A DNA stretch of 64,000 bases, taken from contig OZ240210.1 of assembly GCA_965197495.1 (NCBI GenBank), positions 8,184,001 to 8,248,000 of the forward strand, written 5' to 3'. Source of the DNA: SMYC01 sp965197495. Lineage in GTDB: Bacteria; Acidobacteriota; Vicinamibacteria; Marinacidobacterales; SMYC01. A program made the translations under genes and the position numbers. The notes below the pieces were generated by a model. That model was not told the origin of the DNA, did no database searches, and saw nothing but the letters and a program-made list of their open reading frames with translations. The stretch's first letter is position 1, and each line of letters starts with the position of its first letter. This document shows positions 35,860-44,598 of this stretch, one piece after another.

Positions 35860-36502
35860 AGGTCAACATCAACATCACCGGCGCCTTCACCGCCACCCGC
35901 ACCCGCCGAGACGCCCAAGAGCTCCCCAACCTTCTGCAGCCCGCCCGTCCGGAAGTTTTCAACTTCCGCTTTTCGGCCAACCGGGATTTCAAGGACAAGT
36001 TCGAACGGCTCGCCGAAGTTGTGGGCGTCGAGAACACTCAGAAACACATGGCCGAGATTTTGGAGAAGGCGCTCGATATCGCGCTCGAGAAGAAAGACCC
36101 GAAAAGAGGCTCGAGCGGCGGAGAAAGAAGCAGCGTGCCAGAACGGCGAGATCTCGTTCAAACGAGATCGCGAAAAAAGACGGGCCGGCCGAGTCTCGAT
36201 ACGTTGCCGCCGAGGTTCTCGAGCGAGTCCACGAACGTGACTCGTACCAATGCGTCTATCGTGGCCGTGATGGGAGGCGATGTACGGCGCGGGCAGGGCT
36301 CCACGTCGACCACTCGGATCCGTTTGGCATCTTTCACAGCAACGAGGAGTCCATTCTCAGGATTCTCTGCCCGGGTCATAACGGTTTAGAGGCGGAGCGT
36401 GTCTATGGGCCAGCTTTTATCCAGCGAAAGATCGATGAAAGACGAAGGCTCGGTCGCCATGAGGATCACTTGCCGCGGGGTGAGCGAAAGCGATCGGTTT
36501 GA
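35860..36502 (+). pseudogene. HNH endonuclease-type protein, 5'-truncated and frameshifted
   Basis: The frame begins with NINITGAFTATRTRRDAQEL and VFNFRFSANRDFKDKFERLA, then VGVENTQKHMAEILEKALDI. Near 36105 a frame change leads to the second part: YVAAEVLERVHERDSYQCVY, then the HNH core (LHVDHSDPFGIFHSNEESIL) and CPGHNGLEAERVYGPAF. This layout, with a long helical region then a C-terminal HNH, occurs in many uncharacterised nucleases carried on mobile DNA. The first part of the gene is missing at the boundary with ISL3 copy 3. Confidence 0.8.
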
Positions 36503-36783
36503 AAAACGTTGCCGTATGGCGGTGAGAGCTCCTGTCGAAATGGATTGGGACCCATCTTCTCAAGGAGACGCTCGGGTGCGAAGCTTCCGTCAGTGGGCAC
36601 CCAATAAAGGTTGAAGGTTCGGCGGCCAAGTTGCCCCAAGAATCGCGCAGGCCAAGTTGGCTCTCTTCTCACGATGGCTGCGATAACGTCGGGATGCGTG
36701 TCCCCGTCAAACGGTCGTTTGCCCGAAACAACAGCCACCTGCTCGCGAAACTCCTGGCCTGTCTCCAGGTGCTGTCGGGCCAA
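36466..36783 (-). pseudogene. Ser/Thr kinase - PD40 propeller, junk fragment
   Basis: Two joined remnants of a kinase with a TolB-like propeller: VVSGKRPFDGDTHPDVIAAI with VRREP (subdomain X/XI of a kinase C-lobe), then FNLYWVPTDGSFAPERLLEK (one blade of the propeller). The stretch between them in a full-length protein, some 150 residues, is absent. No start, catalytic loop or ATP site is here. Confidence 0.6.
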
Positions 36784-36947
36784 AGCGGCTTGCTCCGCGC
36801 TCGGATACCGGGAGCGCGTCTTCCTGGCGTCGCTAGACGTGAGGCTGAAGTACAGGCCATGCCGCGCGTGCGGGTTGTGATGTCAGCGGCACTCCTTTCG
36901 ACCACACTTCATAAACCGCTGGGACACCGCTCTCTCCGGACAACCTG

Positions 36948-37211
36948 TTGTGGTTGCGTGCGCGCACGGCAGCGAGCAAGAAACGCAGCGTTAGCGAGAC
37001 GCTCGACAACCTCATTCACGAGCTACGCGCCTCGTCCGGTCAGGCCAGCGCCCAGCAGCGTTCCGTCGTCGGGATGGTAACGATTCAACCTGCCGATGGA
37101 GGGTTCAGAAAAGCCGACCGCGAGATCCGCCAGACTTTCGAAGAGTCGCTATCCCGCCCAATCTCTGTGCCTCGCGCGTCGCGGAAACGCCGCAAGAGTA
37201 AAACGAATTGA
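36948..37211 (+). CDS. vapB: VapB-type antitoxin (probable)
   Basis: An 87-residue basic protein starting at a TTG or later; KKRSVSETLDNLIHELRASS is a helix pair and the C-terminus ends VPRASRKRRKSKTN. No DNA-binding family is recognised with confidence. The antitoxin call rests on its position: its stop overlaps the start of the PIN-domain toxin by 4 bp (TTGA). That overlap is the usual translational coupling in VapBC pairs. The exact start is uncertain. Confidence 0.6.
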   Translation: MWLRARTAASKKRSVSETLDNLIHELRASSGQASAQQRSVVGMVTIQPADGGFRKADREIRQTFEESLSRPISVPRASRKRRKSKTN

Positions 37212-37612
37212 GCCTCCCGGCCGTTACGGATACGCACCCATTACTCTTTTACGCGGCGAGCAGCAAGAAACTCGGTAAAAAAGCTCTCAAACATTTTCGA
37301 GCGTGTGAAAGTCACGAGGCGCTAGTCTTCGTTCCGATGGCGGTAATCTGGGAGGTTTCGTTGTTGAGCCAAAGAAAACGCCTCCAGCTTGGAGGGCAAC
37401 CCCGTGATTTCTTCGATGCGCTCTTCAGCAATCCGGCGTTTCAGCCACTAGACCTCACCCCCGAGCAGGTATATCTCTCCGACGAGATTCGAGTCAACGC
37501 GGACCCTTTCGATAATGTGATCTGCGCCACTGCCCTAAGTCTGGATCTTCCGCTCATAACGGCCGATAGTGCGATCGCAGAATCGGGTGTTGTCGAAGTC
37601 CTTTGGGATTGA
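37208..37612 (+). CDS. vapC: VapC-type PIN-domain ribonuclease toxin
   Basis: A 134-residue PIN-domain endoribonuclease. The four acidic metal ligands are in place: Asp in AVTDTHPLLFY (about 7), Glu in VIWEVSLLS (about 48), Asp in NADPFDNVICATA (about 97-100) and Asp in LITADSAIAES (about 117). A TTG start overlapping the antitoxin stop is inferred; no better start exists. The toxin is expected to cut a specific tRNA or rRNA loop when freed from VapB. Confidence 0.87.
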   Translation: MSLPAVTDTHPLLFYAASSKKLGKKALKHFRACESHEALVFVPMAVIWEVSLLSQRKRLQLGGQPRDFFDALFSNPAFQPLDLTPEQVYLSDEIRVNADPFDNVICATALSLDLPLITADSAIAESGVVEVLWD

Positions 37613-37743
37613 GCACATGGTCGGCTTCGGGAATGATCGGACGGTCAACCATTTGCTTCCGTCAATACATCTCACAGCGACCCTTGTCGCGCACGAGCGG
37701 GTTCGTGTGCGCGCAGGATATCTCGATGCGACGGGCCCGAGAT

Positions 37744-38016
37744 CTATTCGCCGCTACACGCGACCGTGGCGGGCGCGCTTCCACCGCACAAGATGTTCTC
37801 CGTGCGGCCGTTCACGACTTGCGCGCAAGCGTTGTTGAGCGCGGTCTGAATGGCTTCTTCGCGCGTCGGTCCACGCGCGGTGCGGCAGGCTTTTCGTCCT
37901 TTGAAATCGATGCACACCTCGCAGCTGAGCTTGGAGGTCGCTATCGAAGACGTGACGATATAGCCCACAGCTCCGAGAACGAGAAGCACGATCACGATTT
38001 TCACGGATTTGGACAT
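37744..38016 (-). CDS. Small membrane-anchored protein with Cys pairs
   Basis: A 90-residue protein with a single N-terminal transmembrane helix (VIVLLVLGAVGYIVTSSIA) and an extracytoplasmic domain with four cysteines (LSCEVCIDFKGRKACRTARG, NNACAQ, LCGG). A CxxC pair is in CEVC. No family is recognised. The conserved-looking GRKACRTARGPTREEAIQTA resembles the repeat found in small Cys-rich proteins of unknown function. It lies just after the DDAH-like gene on the same strand (13-bp gap), so cotranscription is likely. Confidence 0.7.
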   Translation of the reverse strand: MSKSVKIVIVLLVLGAVGYIVTSSIATSKLSCEVCIDFKGRKACRTARGPTREEAIQTALNNACAQVVNGRTENILCGGSAPATVACSGE

Positions 38017-38029
38017 CGCCTCAGGGGCC

Positions 38030-38908
38030 TCAGCCTCGCCAGATGGGACGCGTCAGGCAAGTCGGCCCACCCGAGCCGTTCGCGCTGATTTCCGAAGCTT
38101 CATAAGTCAGCACTTCGAAGCCTTCTTTCTCGAGACGCGCATTCGTTTTCTCGTTCTCCGCAATCGTGAGAAGCTTTTTATCCCCGAGCGCAAGGACGTT
38201 GCAGGCAAGCGAGTCGCGCTCGTCGTCTTCGATCTCGATGAGCGTAAATCCGCGCTCCTCGAGAAGCTGGACGGTGGGAACCGATAGCCAGCGCAAATCG
38301 ACGACGGCGGCGCGCTCGTCCAGAATGCTGATGAGCGACATCAGGTGCAGGCAGGCATCGGACCCTGGACCATACGGGAGCGCCGACGCAATCACTTCGA
38401 CACCGTGAGGCGCGAGCAGTTGCCGCACTTGCTCGATGCCTTCGGCATTCGTCCGGTAGCCTTCCCCGATCAAAACCGTGCTCTCGTCGAGCCACAGCAT
38501 GTCGCCGGCCTCGGTGAGCCCGGGAGGCCCGATCGTACCGAGCACGGGGATCGATTGCGCTTCGAAGAACCGCCGATGGAGATCGGGCTCGCCGCGGCGG
38601 GTCGGCTTACCCATGTGCATGAGGATCATGCCGTCGTTCGTCGGAAACGAGGCATCGTGCGGGTAGACCGCGTCGAGCGACACGCCGTCACCACCGGGAA
38701 GCCTCGAGACTTCAGCGCCGACCTTATCGAGAGCGGCGACCAAACCCGCGTGCTGCGATTCGGCCTCGTCGAGCCGTGGCGCGTGGAAATAGCCGAGCTC
38801 ACGCCAGCCCGTGCCTTCACCCCAGCCGGCGGCGTCCGGCTCACAAACCAAAACGCGCTGCAGCGTTTTCGACATCGAGTGCCCGCCATAAGGCTTCACG
38901 CCAGCCAT
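38030..38908 (-). CDS. Dimethylarginine dimethylaminohydrolase-like amidinohydrolase
   Basis: A 292-residue enzyme of the amidinotransferase/arginine deiminase superfamily, most like DDAH, which hydrolyses dimethylarginine or arginine to citrulline. The catalytic Cys is at about 284 in GGPTCLTRPIW, the catalytic His in DACLHLMSLIS, and the acidic partner in LTEAGDMLWLDESTVLIGEG. The N-terminal KPYGGHSMSKTLQRVLVCEP is typical, so the ATG at 38908 is preferred over one 33 bp later. It begins 12 bp after the NIPSNAP-like gene. The deiminase assignment is firm at superfamily level; the exact substrate is not. Confidence 0.85.
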   Translation of the reverse strand: MAGVKPYGGHSMSKTLQRVLVCEPDAAGWGEGTGWRELGYFHAPRLDEAESQHAGLVAALDKVGAEVSRLPGGDGVSLDAVYPHDASFPTNDGMILMHMGKPTRRGEPDLHRRFFEAQSIPVLGTIGPPGLTEAGDMLWLDESTVLIGEGYRTNAEGIEQVRQLLAPHGVEVIASALPYGPGSDACLHLMSLISILDERAAVVDLRWLSVPTVQLLEERGFTLIEIEDDERDSLACNVLALGDKKLLTIAENEKTNARLEKEGFEVLTYEASEISANGSGGPTCLTRPIWRG

Positions 38909-38920
38909 CTTAGCAAAAGC

Positions 38921-39235
38921 TCAAGGCGCGTCCAGAAAAGCCACGCTCTCGGTGAGCTTGAACGACTCCCCTTTCACCATCGGACCGGTCGTCTCGAAGA
39001 TCTTTTGGACTTTGGGATCGCTCATGAGCGCTTTCCATTTCCGCTCGTAGTCCTGAAGGTCGCGAAATTTCCAGATCTCCGTGAACTCCCCGGCGACCCC
39101 GACGAGGATCTTGAAAATCCCGACAGCTTCGAAGCCATGCCCTTGGATGACGGGATAGAACTCTTCGGCGTAGAAGGTCTCGAACCGCTCGACGTCCTGC
39201 GCCTCAAGATGAAACGTAACGTGCAGATAGACCAT
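38921..39235 (-). CDS. NIPSNAP-family protein
   Basis: A 104-residue dimeric alpha-beta barrel (ferredoxin-like) protein of the NIPSNAP type. HVTFHLEAQDVERFETFYAE is followed by VGIFKILVGVAGEFTEIWKF, then DYERKWKALMSDPKVQKIFE. Family members appear next to oxidoreductases and amidohydrolases and their role is undefined. It is the first gene of a likely operon on the minus strand with the DDAH-like enzyme and the small Cys-pair membrane protein. A GGGGGGG run sits 25 bp upstream. Confidence 0.85.
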   Translation of the reverse strand: MVYLHVTFHLEAQDVERFETFYAEEFYPVIQGHGFEAVGIFKILVGVAGEFTEIWKFRDLQDYERKWKALMSDPKVQKIFETTGPMVKGESFKLTESVAFLDAP

Positions 39236-39275
39236 AGGCCGCTATTGTAACTGCGAGAGCCCGGGGGGGGAGGTT

Positions 39276-40481
39276 CTAGCCCACTTTGCGCTTTGGGGCT
39301 CGGGCTCGCGTGCCCTTTTTCTCGAGCTCGGCAAGAAAGCTCTGGAAGCGAAAGACATCGACACATTCGCCGTGAATGATCTCGACGCCGTTCTCGAAAC
39401 CGCCATCCACTTCCTCGACGCGCACGATGCGCGCTGTTCCGTTCCACTTCTTGCGCTGGCCGGGAAAAAGAAGCTGGAGCTGCACGATGGCGCCCACTGT
39501 GAGGTGCCGACGCGAGCGGAAGCGAACGCCGCCCTGGCTCACGTCGGACGTCGTGAAGCGAATAGGCGTTTTGTCCAGCACCACGAGCTTGCCACCGACC
39601 GCGACGTCGAAACGCTCGAACTGTCGCCGATCCTCGGAGAAAGCCTCTACCCGATTCTTTCCGAACGCTTTTGCCCGGTAGAGGGCGGCATCGGCGCGCG
39701 CGATGAGCTCATCCGCCCTCGTCGCGTCCGTCGGCACCGTGGCCACACCGATGCTCACGGTGACTTTGCCGAGGGGCTGCTTCGATCCGCCGGCGAAACG
39801 CGCCCGCGCGACCCGCGTTCTCATCTTCTCGGCGGCGGTCAGGGCTCCGTTTTTGAGCGTTGTCGGCAGGATGACCGCGAACTCTTCGCCGCCGTAGCGA
39901 CAGACTACATCGACGTCGCGCACGCATTTGCCGAGAACACCGGCGAGCTTCTTGAGCGCCGCGTTTCCCACGAGGTGGCCGTTCTGGTCGTTGAAGTTCT
40001 TGAAATCATCGACGTCGATCATCAGAAGGGACATCCCGCGGTCGTAGCGTCGCACACGGCGGATCTCTTGTTCGATGCCGTGCTGGAAGTAGCGGAAATT
40101 ATAGGCGCCGGTGAGCTCGTCGTGAATGGCCGAGTCTTCGGCCTGCTGCAAGAACTTGATCTCCACGACAGCCGGGTTGCGAAGTTGTTTCTGCACGCGG
40201 AGAAAGTAGTGAATCACGACGACCCGCAAGTCGAGCTCCGTGCCCGTCTTGCGGTCGAGATCCTCCCAAACGGCCACCAGTTTCTTCCAATGTGTCTTGG
40301 CTCGGCGCGCTTTGAAGTCGATATGAACGATCACGTAGAACAACACCCTATAGGTGTCGGCACCGTATTTTGCTTCGAGCTGGGCGATCCGTCGCCCCCA
40401 GGCGTTACGTGTGCAAAGACGCTCGGGGGAGGCGATGATTTTTTTTGACAGGTCAGAGTTGGTGGTGGACAGCTTGGGCAT
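39276..40481 (-). CDS. Diguanylate cyclase with C-terminal PilZ domain
   Basis: A 401-residue cytoplasmic protein. The N-terminal 110 residues are of unknown fold, with KTHWKKLVAVWEDLDRKTGT. The GGDEF domain (about 118-285) has DELTGAYNFRYF, the metal ligands in LLMIDVDDFKNFND, the active site RYGGEEF at 197-201 and an intact inhibitory site RDVD five residues before it. A PilZ domain follows, with RRQFERFDV and DVSQGGVRFRS, the two c-di-GMP contact motifs. It can therefore make and sense c-di-GMP. ATG at 40481 is chosen; an in-frame extension upstream looks non-native. Confidence 0.92.
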   Translation of the reverse strand: MPKLSTTNSDLSKKIIASPERLCTRNAWGRRIAQLEAKYGADTYRVLFYVIVHIDFKARRAKTHWKKLVAVWEDLDRKTGTELDLRVVVIHYFLRVQKQLRNPAVVEIKFLQQAEDSAIHDELTGAYNFRYFQHGIEQEIRRVRRYDRGMSLLMIDVDDFKNFNDQNGHLVGNAALKKLAGVLGKCVRDVDVVCRYGGEEFAVILPTTLKNGALTAAEKMRTRVARARFAGGSKQPLGKVTVSIGVATVPTDATRADELIARADAALYRAKAFGKNRVEAFSEDRRQFERFDVAVGGKLVVLDKTPIRFTTSDVSQGGVRFRSRRHLTVGAIVQLQLLFPGQRKKWNGTARIVRVEEVDGGFENGVEIIHGECVDVFRFQSFLAELEKKGTRARAPKRKVG

Positions 40482-40603
40482 GGGGTTGGTGGTGGAGAAT
40501 TTAGGTTGTCTCAGGCTCCAGAACAGGATAGCAAAACCCGGGACCCTTAGGTGGCCCATTGGGGTGCTACTGGGGTAGAGTGCCTGCCTCAGGAGGGCAT
40601 GTC

Positions 40604-41890
40604 ATGAAAAACACTTTGTGGGTACTCCTCGCATGCGGGCTTTTGGCTGTGGCCTGCGCGACCGAAGAACCGGTCACCCCCGATGGCAGTAGAGCCTTTG
40701 TCGGAGCAACCCTTTTCGATGGTACGGGCTCGGAGCCCATCTCAAACGCCGTCATCGTCGTCCGGGACGGGCGTATCGTCGCTGCGGGCGCGGCCGACGC
40801 GGTCGAGATCCCCGCGGGGGCGGAGCGCGTCAACATCGCCGGCAAGACCGTCGTCCCTGGGCTCATCAATACGCACGGCCACGTTAGCGGCGTTCTCGGG
40901 CTCGAGGGTGGGCATTACAACGAAGAGAACCTGCTGCGTCAGCTCGGTCTTTATGCGCGTTACGGCGTCACCGCCGTGAACTCGCTCGGAGGCGACGGCG
41001 AAGACGCGGTCCGTCTCCGGGACGCCGAAGATGCGAGCCTCGATCGCGCGCGGATTACGATCGCCGGCGCCGTCGTGACAGGCGAGAGTGTAGAAGAGGT
41101 CCAAGCCGCCGTGGAGGCGAACGCGGCCATGGGCGTCGACTTTATCAAGATTCGCGTCGACGACAATCTCGGCGCGAGCGCGAAGATGCCTCCCGAGCTC
41201 TACGCCGCCGTCATCGAGGCCGCCCACGCGAAGGGGCTCAAAGTCGCTTCGCACCTTTTCTATCTCGAGGATGCCAAGGGACTTCTCGAGGCCGGGACGG
41301 ATTTCGTTGCGCACAGTATCCGAGACCTCGACGTCGATGACGAAGTTATCTCGATGATGAAAGAAAAAAACGTCTGCTACTGCCCGACCTTGACGCGCGA
41401 AGTTTCGACTTATGTCTATGAGGATATCCCAGGTTTCTTCGAGGACCCGTTCTTTCTCACCGATGCCGATCCTGCCGTGCTCGAGCAGCTCAAAGATCCG
41501 GAACGCATGCAAGGCGTGAAAGATAGCCCTGCCCCCGCTGCGTACAAGAAGGCGCTCGAAGTCGCGATGGCGAACCTCAAAAAAGTCGCGGATGGCGGCG
41601 CCACGGTCGCGTTCGGGACCGACACCGGTCCTGCCGGCCGTTTCCAAGGCTACTTCGAGCACATGGAGCTCGACATGATGGCTGAAGCGGGTTTGACGCC
41701 GAAACAAATTCTCATGTCGGCGACGGGCGACGCGGCGCAGTGTTTGGGCTTCACCGATATCGGTACGCTCGAAGCCGGCAACTGGGCCGACTTCATCGTG
41801 CTCGACGACGATCCGCTCGCCGATATCAAGAACTTGCGCAGCATCGATTCCGTGTGGATCGCGGGCAATCGCGTTCCGAACGATACTTAG
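40604..41890 (+). CDS. Amidohydrolase lipoprotein (imidazolonepropionase-like)
   Basis: A 428-residue metal-dependent hydrolase anchored by a lipobox (LLAVAC, Cys-18). Metal-binding residues of the family are visible: His-91 and His-93 in LINTHGHVSG, His-217 in KVASHLFY, His-237 in DFVAHSIRD and Asp-340 in AFGTDTGPAG. A composite beta-sandwich is formed by the ends (FVGATLFDGTGSEPISNAVI, then LEAGNWADFIVLDDDPLADI). AGGAGGG six bases before ATG fixes the start. The substrate is unknown; related proteins include prolidase-like and pesticide-degrading enzymes. Followed by a strong terminator. Confidence 0.92.
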   Translation: MKNTLWVLLACGLLAVACATEEPVTPDGSRAFVGATLFDGTGSEPISNAVIVVRDGRIVAAGAADAVEIPAGAERVNIAGKTVVPGLINTHGHVSGVLGLEGGHYNEENLLRQLGLYARYGVTAVNSLGGDGEDAVRLRDAEDASLDRARITIAGAVVTGESVEEVQAAVEANAAMGVDFIKIRVDDNLGASAKMPPELYAAVIEAAHAKGLKVASHLFYLEDAKGLLEAGTDFVAHSIRDLDVDDEVISMMKEKNVCYCPTLTREVSTYVYEDIPGFFEDPFFLTDADPAVLEQLKDPERMQGVKDSPAPAAYKKALEVAMANLKKVADGGATVAFGTDTGPAGRFQGYFEHMELDMMAEAGLTPKQILMSATGDAAQCLGFTDIGTLEAGNWADFIVLDDDPLADIKNLRSIDSVWIAGNRVPNDT

Positions 41891-41902
41891 CTACCGCAAG
41901 AC

Positions 41903-41932
41903 AAGCGCGGCCCGGCTAGCCGGGCCGCGCTT
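41903..41932. terminator. Bidirectional terminator (30-bp perfect palindrome)
   Basis: AAGCGCGGCCCGG followed by CTAG and its mirror form a near-ideal hairpin between two converging genes. Its last bases run into the stop codon of the beta-propeller gene. It should end transcription from both sides. Confidence 0.88.
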
Positions 41933-43122
41933 CACTTCTTATCTAGCTTGAAGCAGGCTAGCGTTCGTTCGTCGCGGACGTATAGATGACCGTTCGCTAG
42001 GGCCGGATAGGCGCGGACGACGCCCGGCAGAAGCTCGGCGCGTCCGAGCACGCGAAACGCCTCGGGGCTCGCTTCTGCAATGACGAGCTCGCCCGACTCG
42101 CGCACGATGACGAGACGATCGCCGCTCAGCGTGACCGTCCCCGCCATGAACCGGTCGACGCTCCAGTGGACTTTGCCGGTTAGTAGATCGATAGCGCGAA
42201 AAGCTTGACCGTATTCCTGACGGCCGTGAAAGCCGTAGAGAACGCCATCGCGATGGACCGCGGTCGCATAGTGGTTCGAGAGCGCGTCGTCGGAAGACCA
42301 GAGCTCTTCGAGGCCTTCGGCACTCATCTTCAAAACACTCGCGCCGGTGCCGTAGCTGGCAGAAATGAAAACGACGCCGTCGATGACGAGAGGCGAGGCC
42401 CCGTTCACCGAAGCATTCGAGCGCGAGCGCCAGCGCTTCTCGTAACGGACGGCACCGGAGTCGATGTCGAGCACCACGAGACCGCTCCTGGTGAAGAACA
42501 CGCCGTCCGGGCCCACGCGCGTTGGCGACGAGTAGCTCACTTCGTCATCCGTGGCCTGCCACAAAACCTTTCCGGTCGCGGTGTCGAACGCCACGATCCC
42601 TGCTCCGTCGCGGCTTCCTACGTTGTGGAGCAGCTTGTCCTCGACGACGAGAGAGGACGACGCGGCGCCGAACCAGCCTTTGCGCACGCTGAAACGCGCA
42701 CGCGTATCGACGCTCCAAATCTTCTTGCCCGTCTCGAAATCGAGCGCCTGGAGTATGTCCTGCGCACCGAAGGTGAACACTCTGCCACCGGCAATCGTGG
42801 GCGTCGCCCGCGGTCCTTCGTCGAAGCCGAAATCGTCGCGATAGGCGGTGGCATAGTGGGAAGACCAGAGAAGTTCACCTGTTTCCGCGTCGAGAGCATC
42901 GACGCGCTCCCGGTTGTCGACGCGGTGAAAGAGGATGAGCCGGCCACCTTTGACGACGGGCGCACTGAAACCCTGCCCAACAGCTTTCTTCCATACGAGC
43001 CCCGGCGCGGCTTCCGAAACCAGCCCGCCAGTGTACACACCGTCGCGGCTGGGGCCCAGGTGTTGAGGCCAATCTTGAGACGCAACAAGCAGCGAAAGCA
43101 GCCAAACAACGCTCGGGAGCAT
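41932..43122 (-). CDS. PQQ-like beta-propeller protein, secreted
   Basis: A 396-residue exported protein (signal MLPSVVWLLSLLVASQDW) built of seven or eight PQQ-like/WD40-like blades: DAETGELLWSSHY, DFETGKKIWSVDT, DTATGKVLWQATD and DLLTGKVHWSVDR mark the blades. Unlike the enzyme at 28083 it lacks the vicinal Cys pair and the PWDVHD catalytic motif, so it is more likely a scaffold or binding protein than a dehydrogenase. Family members occur across Acidobacteriota and Planctomycetes without a known role. Confidence 0.88.
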   Translation of the reverse strand: MLPSVVWLLSLLVASQDWPQHLGPSRDGVYTGGLVSEAAPGLVWKKAVGQGFSAPVVKGGRLILFHRVDNRERVDALDAETGELLWSSHYATAYRDDFGFDEGPRATPTIAGGRVFTFGAQDILQALDFETGKKIWSVDTRARFSVRKGWFGAASSSLVVEDKLLHNVGSRDGAGIVAFDTATGKVLWQATDDEVSYSSPTRVGPDGVFFTRSGLVVLDIDSGAVRYEKRWRSRSNASVNGASPLVIDGVVFISASYGTGASVLKMSAEGLEELWSSDDALSNHYATAVHRDGVLYGFHGRQEYGQAFRAIDLLTGKVHWSVDRFMAGTVTLSGDRLVIVRESGELVIAEASPEAFRVLGRAELLPGVVRAYPALANGHLYVRDERTLACFKLDKK

Positions 43123-43131
43123 CGGCCTATT

Positions 43132-43919
43132 CTACTGCGAGCTCGGCGAGCGAGGGTCTTGACGCGTCGCGGCCGCCTGTTTCCGTTCCTCGGATAGCGT
43201 GTTCTCGAATTTGATGGTTTCTTGCTCGCGCCGTTCCTGCGATCTCTCGTCTCCTTCGTTCAGGCGTTCGAGCCTCTCGTGGAGTTCTCCGATCTGCCCG
43301 TCGAGCTTCGAAGCTTCGTCACGTTGCTCGTGACATTCCTTCTCGGCTGTTGCGAGACGCGCGGTGAGCTCTTTGATTTCTTGCTCGTGCAGCGCACGGA
43401 CTTTCTCCGATTCCGCGTTCAGCCGTTCGAGCTCCGCGCGCGAGCTTGCGAGCTCCTCTACCGGTTCGGCGTCCTGAGATGTGGCCGCCACCTCTTCGGG
43501 CTCGTCTTCTGCATCTCCGACTTCCGTGACGTCCGCCAAGGCCCGTTCCTGACCCGCCACGCCCGCGACGGCATCGAACAATCCGTGTCCGAAAGCTCTG
43601 TCTTTTCGATGTAGAGCTCCGCATGGACACTGAGCTTCTCGTGCATCTTCAAGTCCGCTCTCGACACCGTGGATGTGGTGATCACGACGGGCACGGTACG
43701 CTGTACCCTCTTGACTTCGCTGAAGAGGAAGAAGCCCTCTTTCTCCGGGAGGTCGACGGCAAGGACGACCACCACCGGGCGTCGGCACTCGAGAAGCGAG
43801 AGCAGATCCTCCTCGCCTGACGTGTGGATGAGCTCGATGCCCGCGAGGTCCAGGAGCCTAGCCAGACGAGCTCGAAAAGACTCGTCTTCGTCGACGATGA
43901 GCGCGCAATGCTCGGCCAT
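43132..43919 (-). pseudogene. Response regulator (degenerate receiver) with C-terminal coiled coil, frameshifted
   Basis: A receiver domain (ALIVDEDESFRARLARLLDL, then VPVVITTSTVSRADLKMHEK) followed by a flexible acidic linker (EVGDAEDEPEEVAATSQDAE) and a long coiled coil (EQEIKELTARLATAEKECHE). The join between receiver and linker needs a 1-nt correction near 43575, where SDTD should continue LFDAVAGVAGQERA. The usual phosphoacceptor position in VVVLAVDLPEKEGF appears to be Ala, with Asp two residues on, as in some PatA/FrzZ-type receivers. So even intact it might not be phosphorylated normally. Confidence 0.72.
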
Positions 43920-44089
43920 AGAGTTTCGCTCGTGAACCGTACCGCTCCCCGACGCATGGAACCCGGGCCCGACGGTGTTCTACGAAATTGTCCTCGGATC
44001 TCCCATTAGAATAACAAATAGGAGCGGTCGAACTCGTCTGGGCCGTGTCCGAACTTTCCCTTGATGGGCTCACTCGGAATCCTGGAGCT

Positions 44090-44416
44090 TCAGGTCGAGG
44101 TGGTCGCTCGGCCGAACCTGCTCTTATTGCTGCGCATCAACACGCTGGCCAGGGTGAACTGGTGCCGTGAGATGCGCCCAGCCTCGATCATGCTCTCGCC
44201 GAACCGGTCCGCTTTCAGGCTACTGGACGCGAAGACGATGAAGCCACGGTCGAAATAGACGGTCTTGATCGCGGAGGGACCGGTCACCTGAAGGTCGCCG
44301 CTGCGCTCCTCGACAACGAGGCGCCGGAACACCTCCGCCAATGGCGTATGGGCGAGGGATCCGATGAAGCCTGCCGATGCACGGGTCTCCCCGCCGCTCA
44401 TGGTCGCGGTTACCAT
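44090..44416 (-). CDS. DUF4388-domain protein (possibly truncated)
   Basis: A 108-residue protein with one DUF4388 domain: FIGSLAHTPLAEVFRRLVVE, then GDLQVTGPSAIKTVYFDRGF and SLKADRFGESMIEAGRISRH. These domains (PATAN-like) usually sit in longer regulators involved in gliding or signalling. It ends soon after LMRSNKSRFGRATT, shorter than usual, and downstream sequence does not continue the domain in any frame. The next gene on the strand is the receiver-coiled-coil gene 170 bp away. Confidence 0.7.
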   Translation of the reverse strand: MVTATMSGGETRASAGFIGSLAHTPLAEVFRRLVVEERSGDLQVTGPSAIKTVYFDRGFIVFASSSLKADRFGESMIEAGRISRHQFTLASVLMRSNKSRFGRATTST

Positions 44417-44598
44417 TTCAGCCCTGTTTTTCTGTGTGTACCAGTAATGATACGAGACAGAACCAAGATATAGAAGTCCGCCACCGCAATGGCATAGAGC
44501 TTCTGCTTGGAGCTTATGCCGGCGAGCGCGTGCTCGCCGAACTCGCGTCGTTCGTGGGAGACGAACGCCCGAGCGACACCGCTAGTCAAGCCCAGCTT

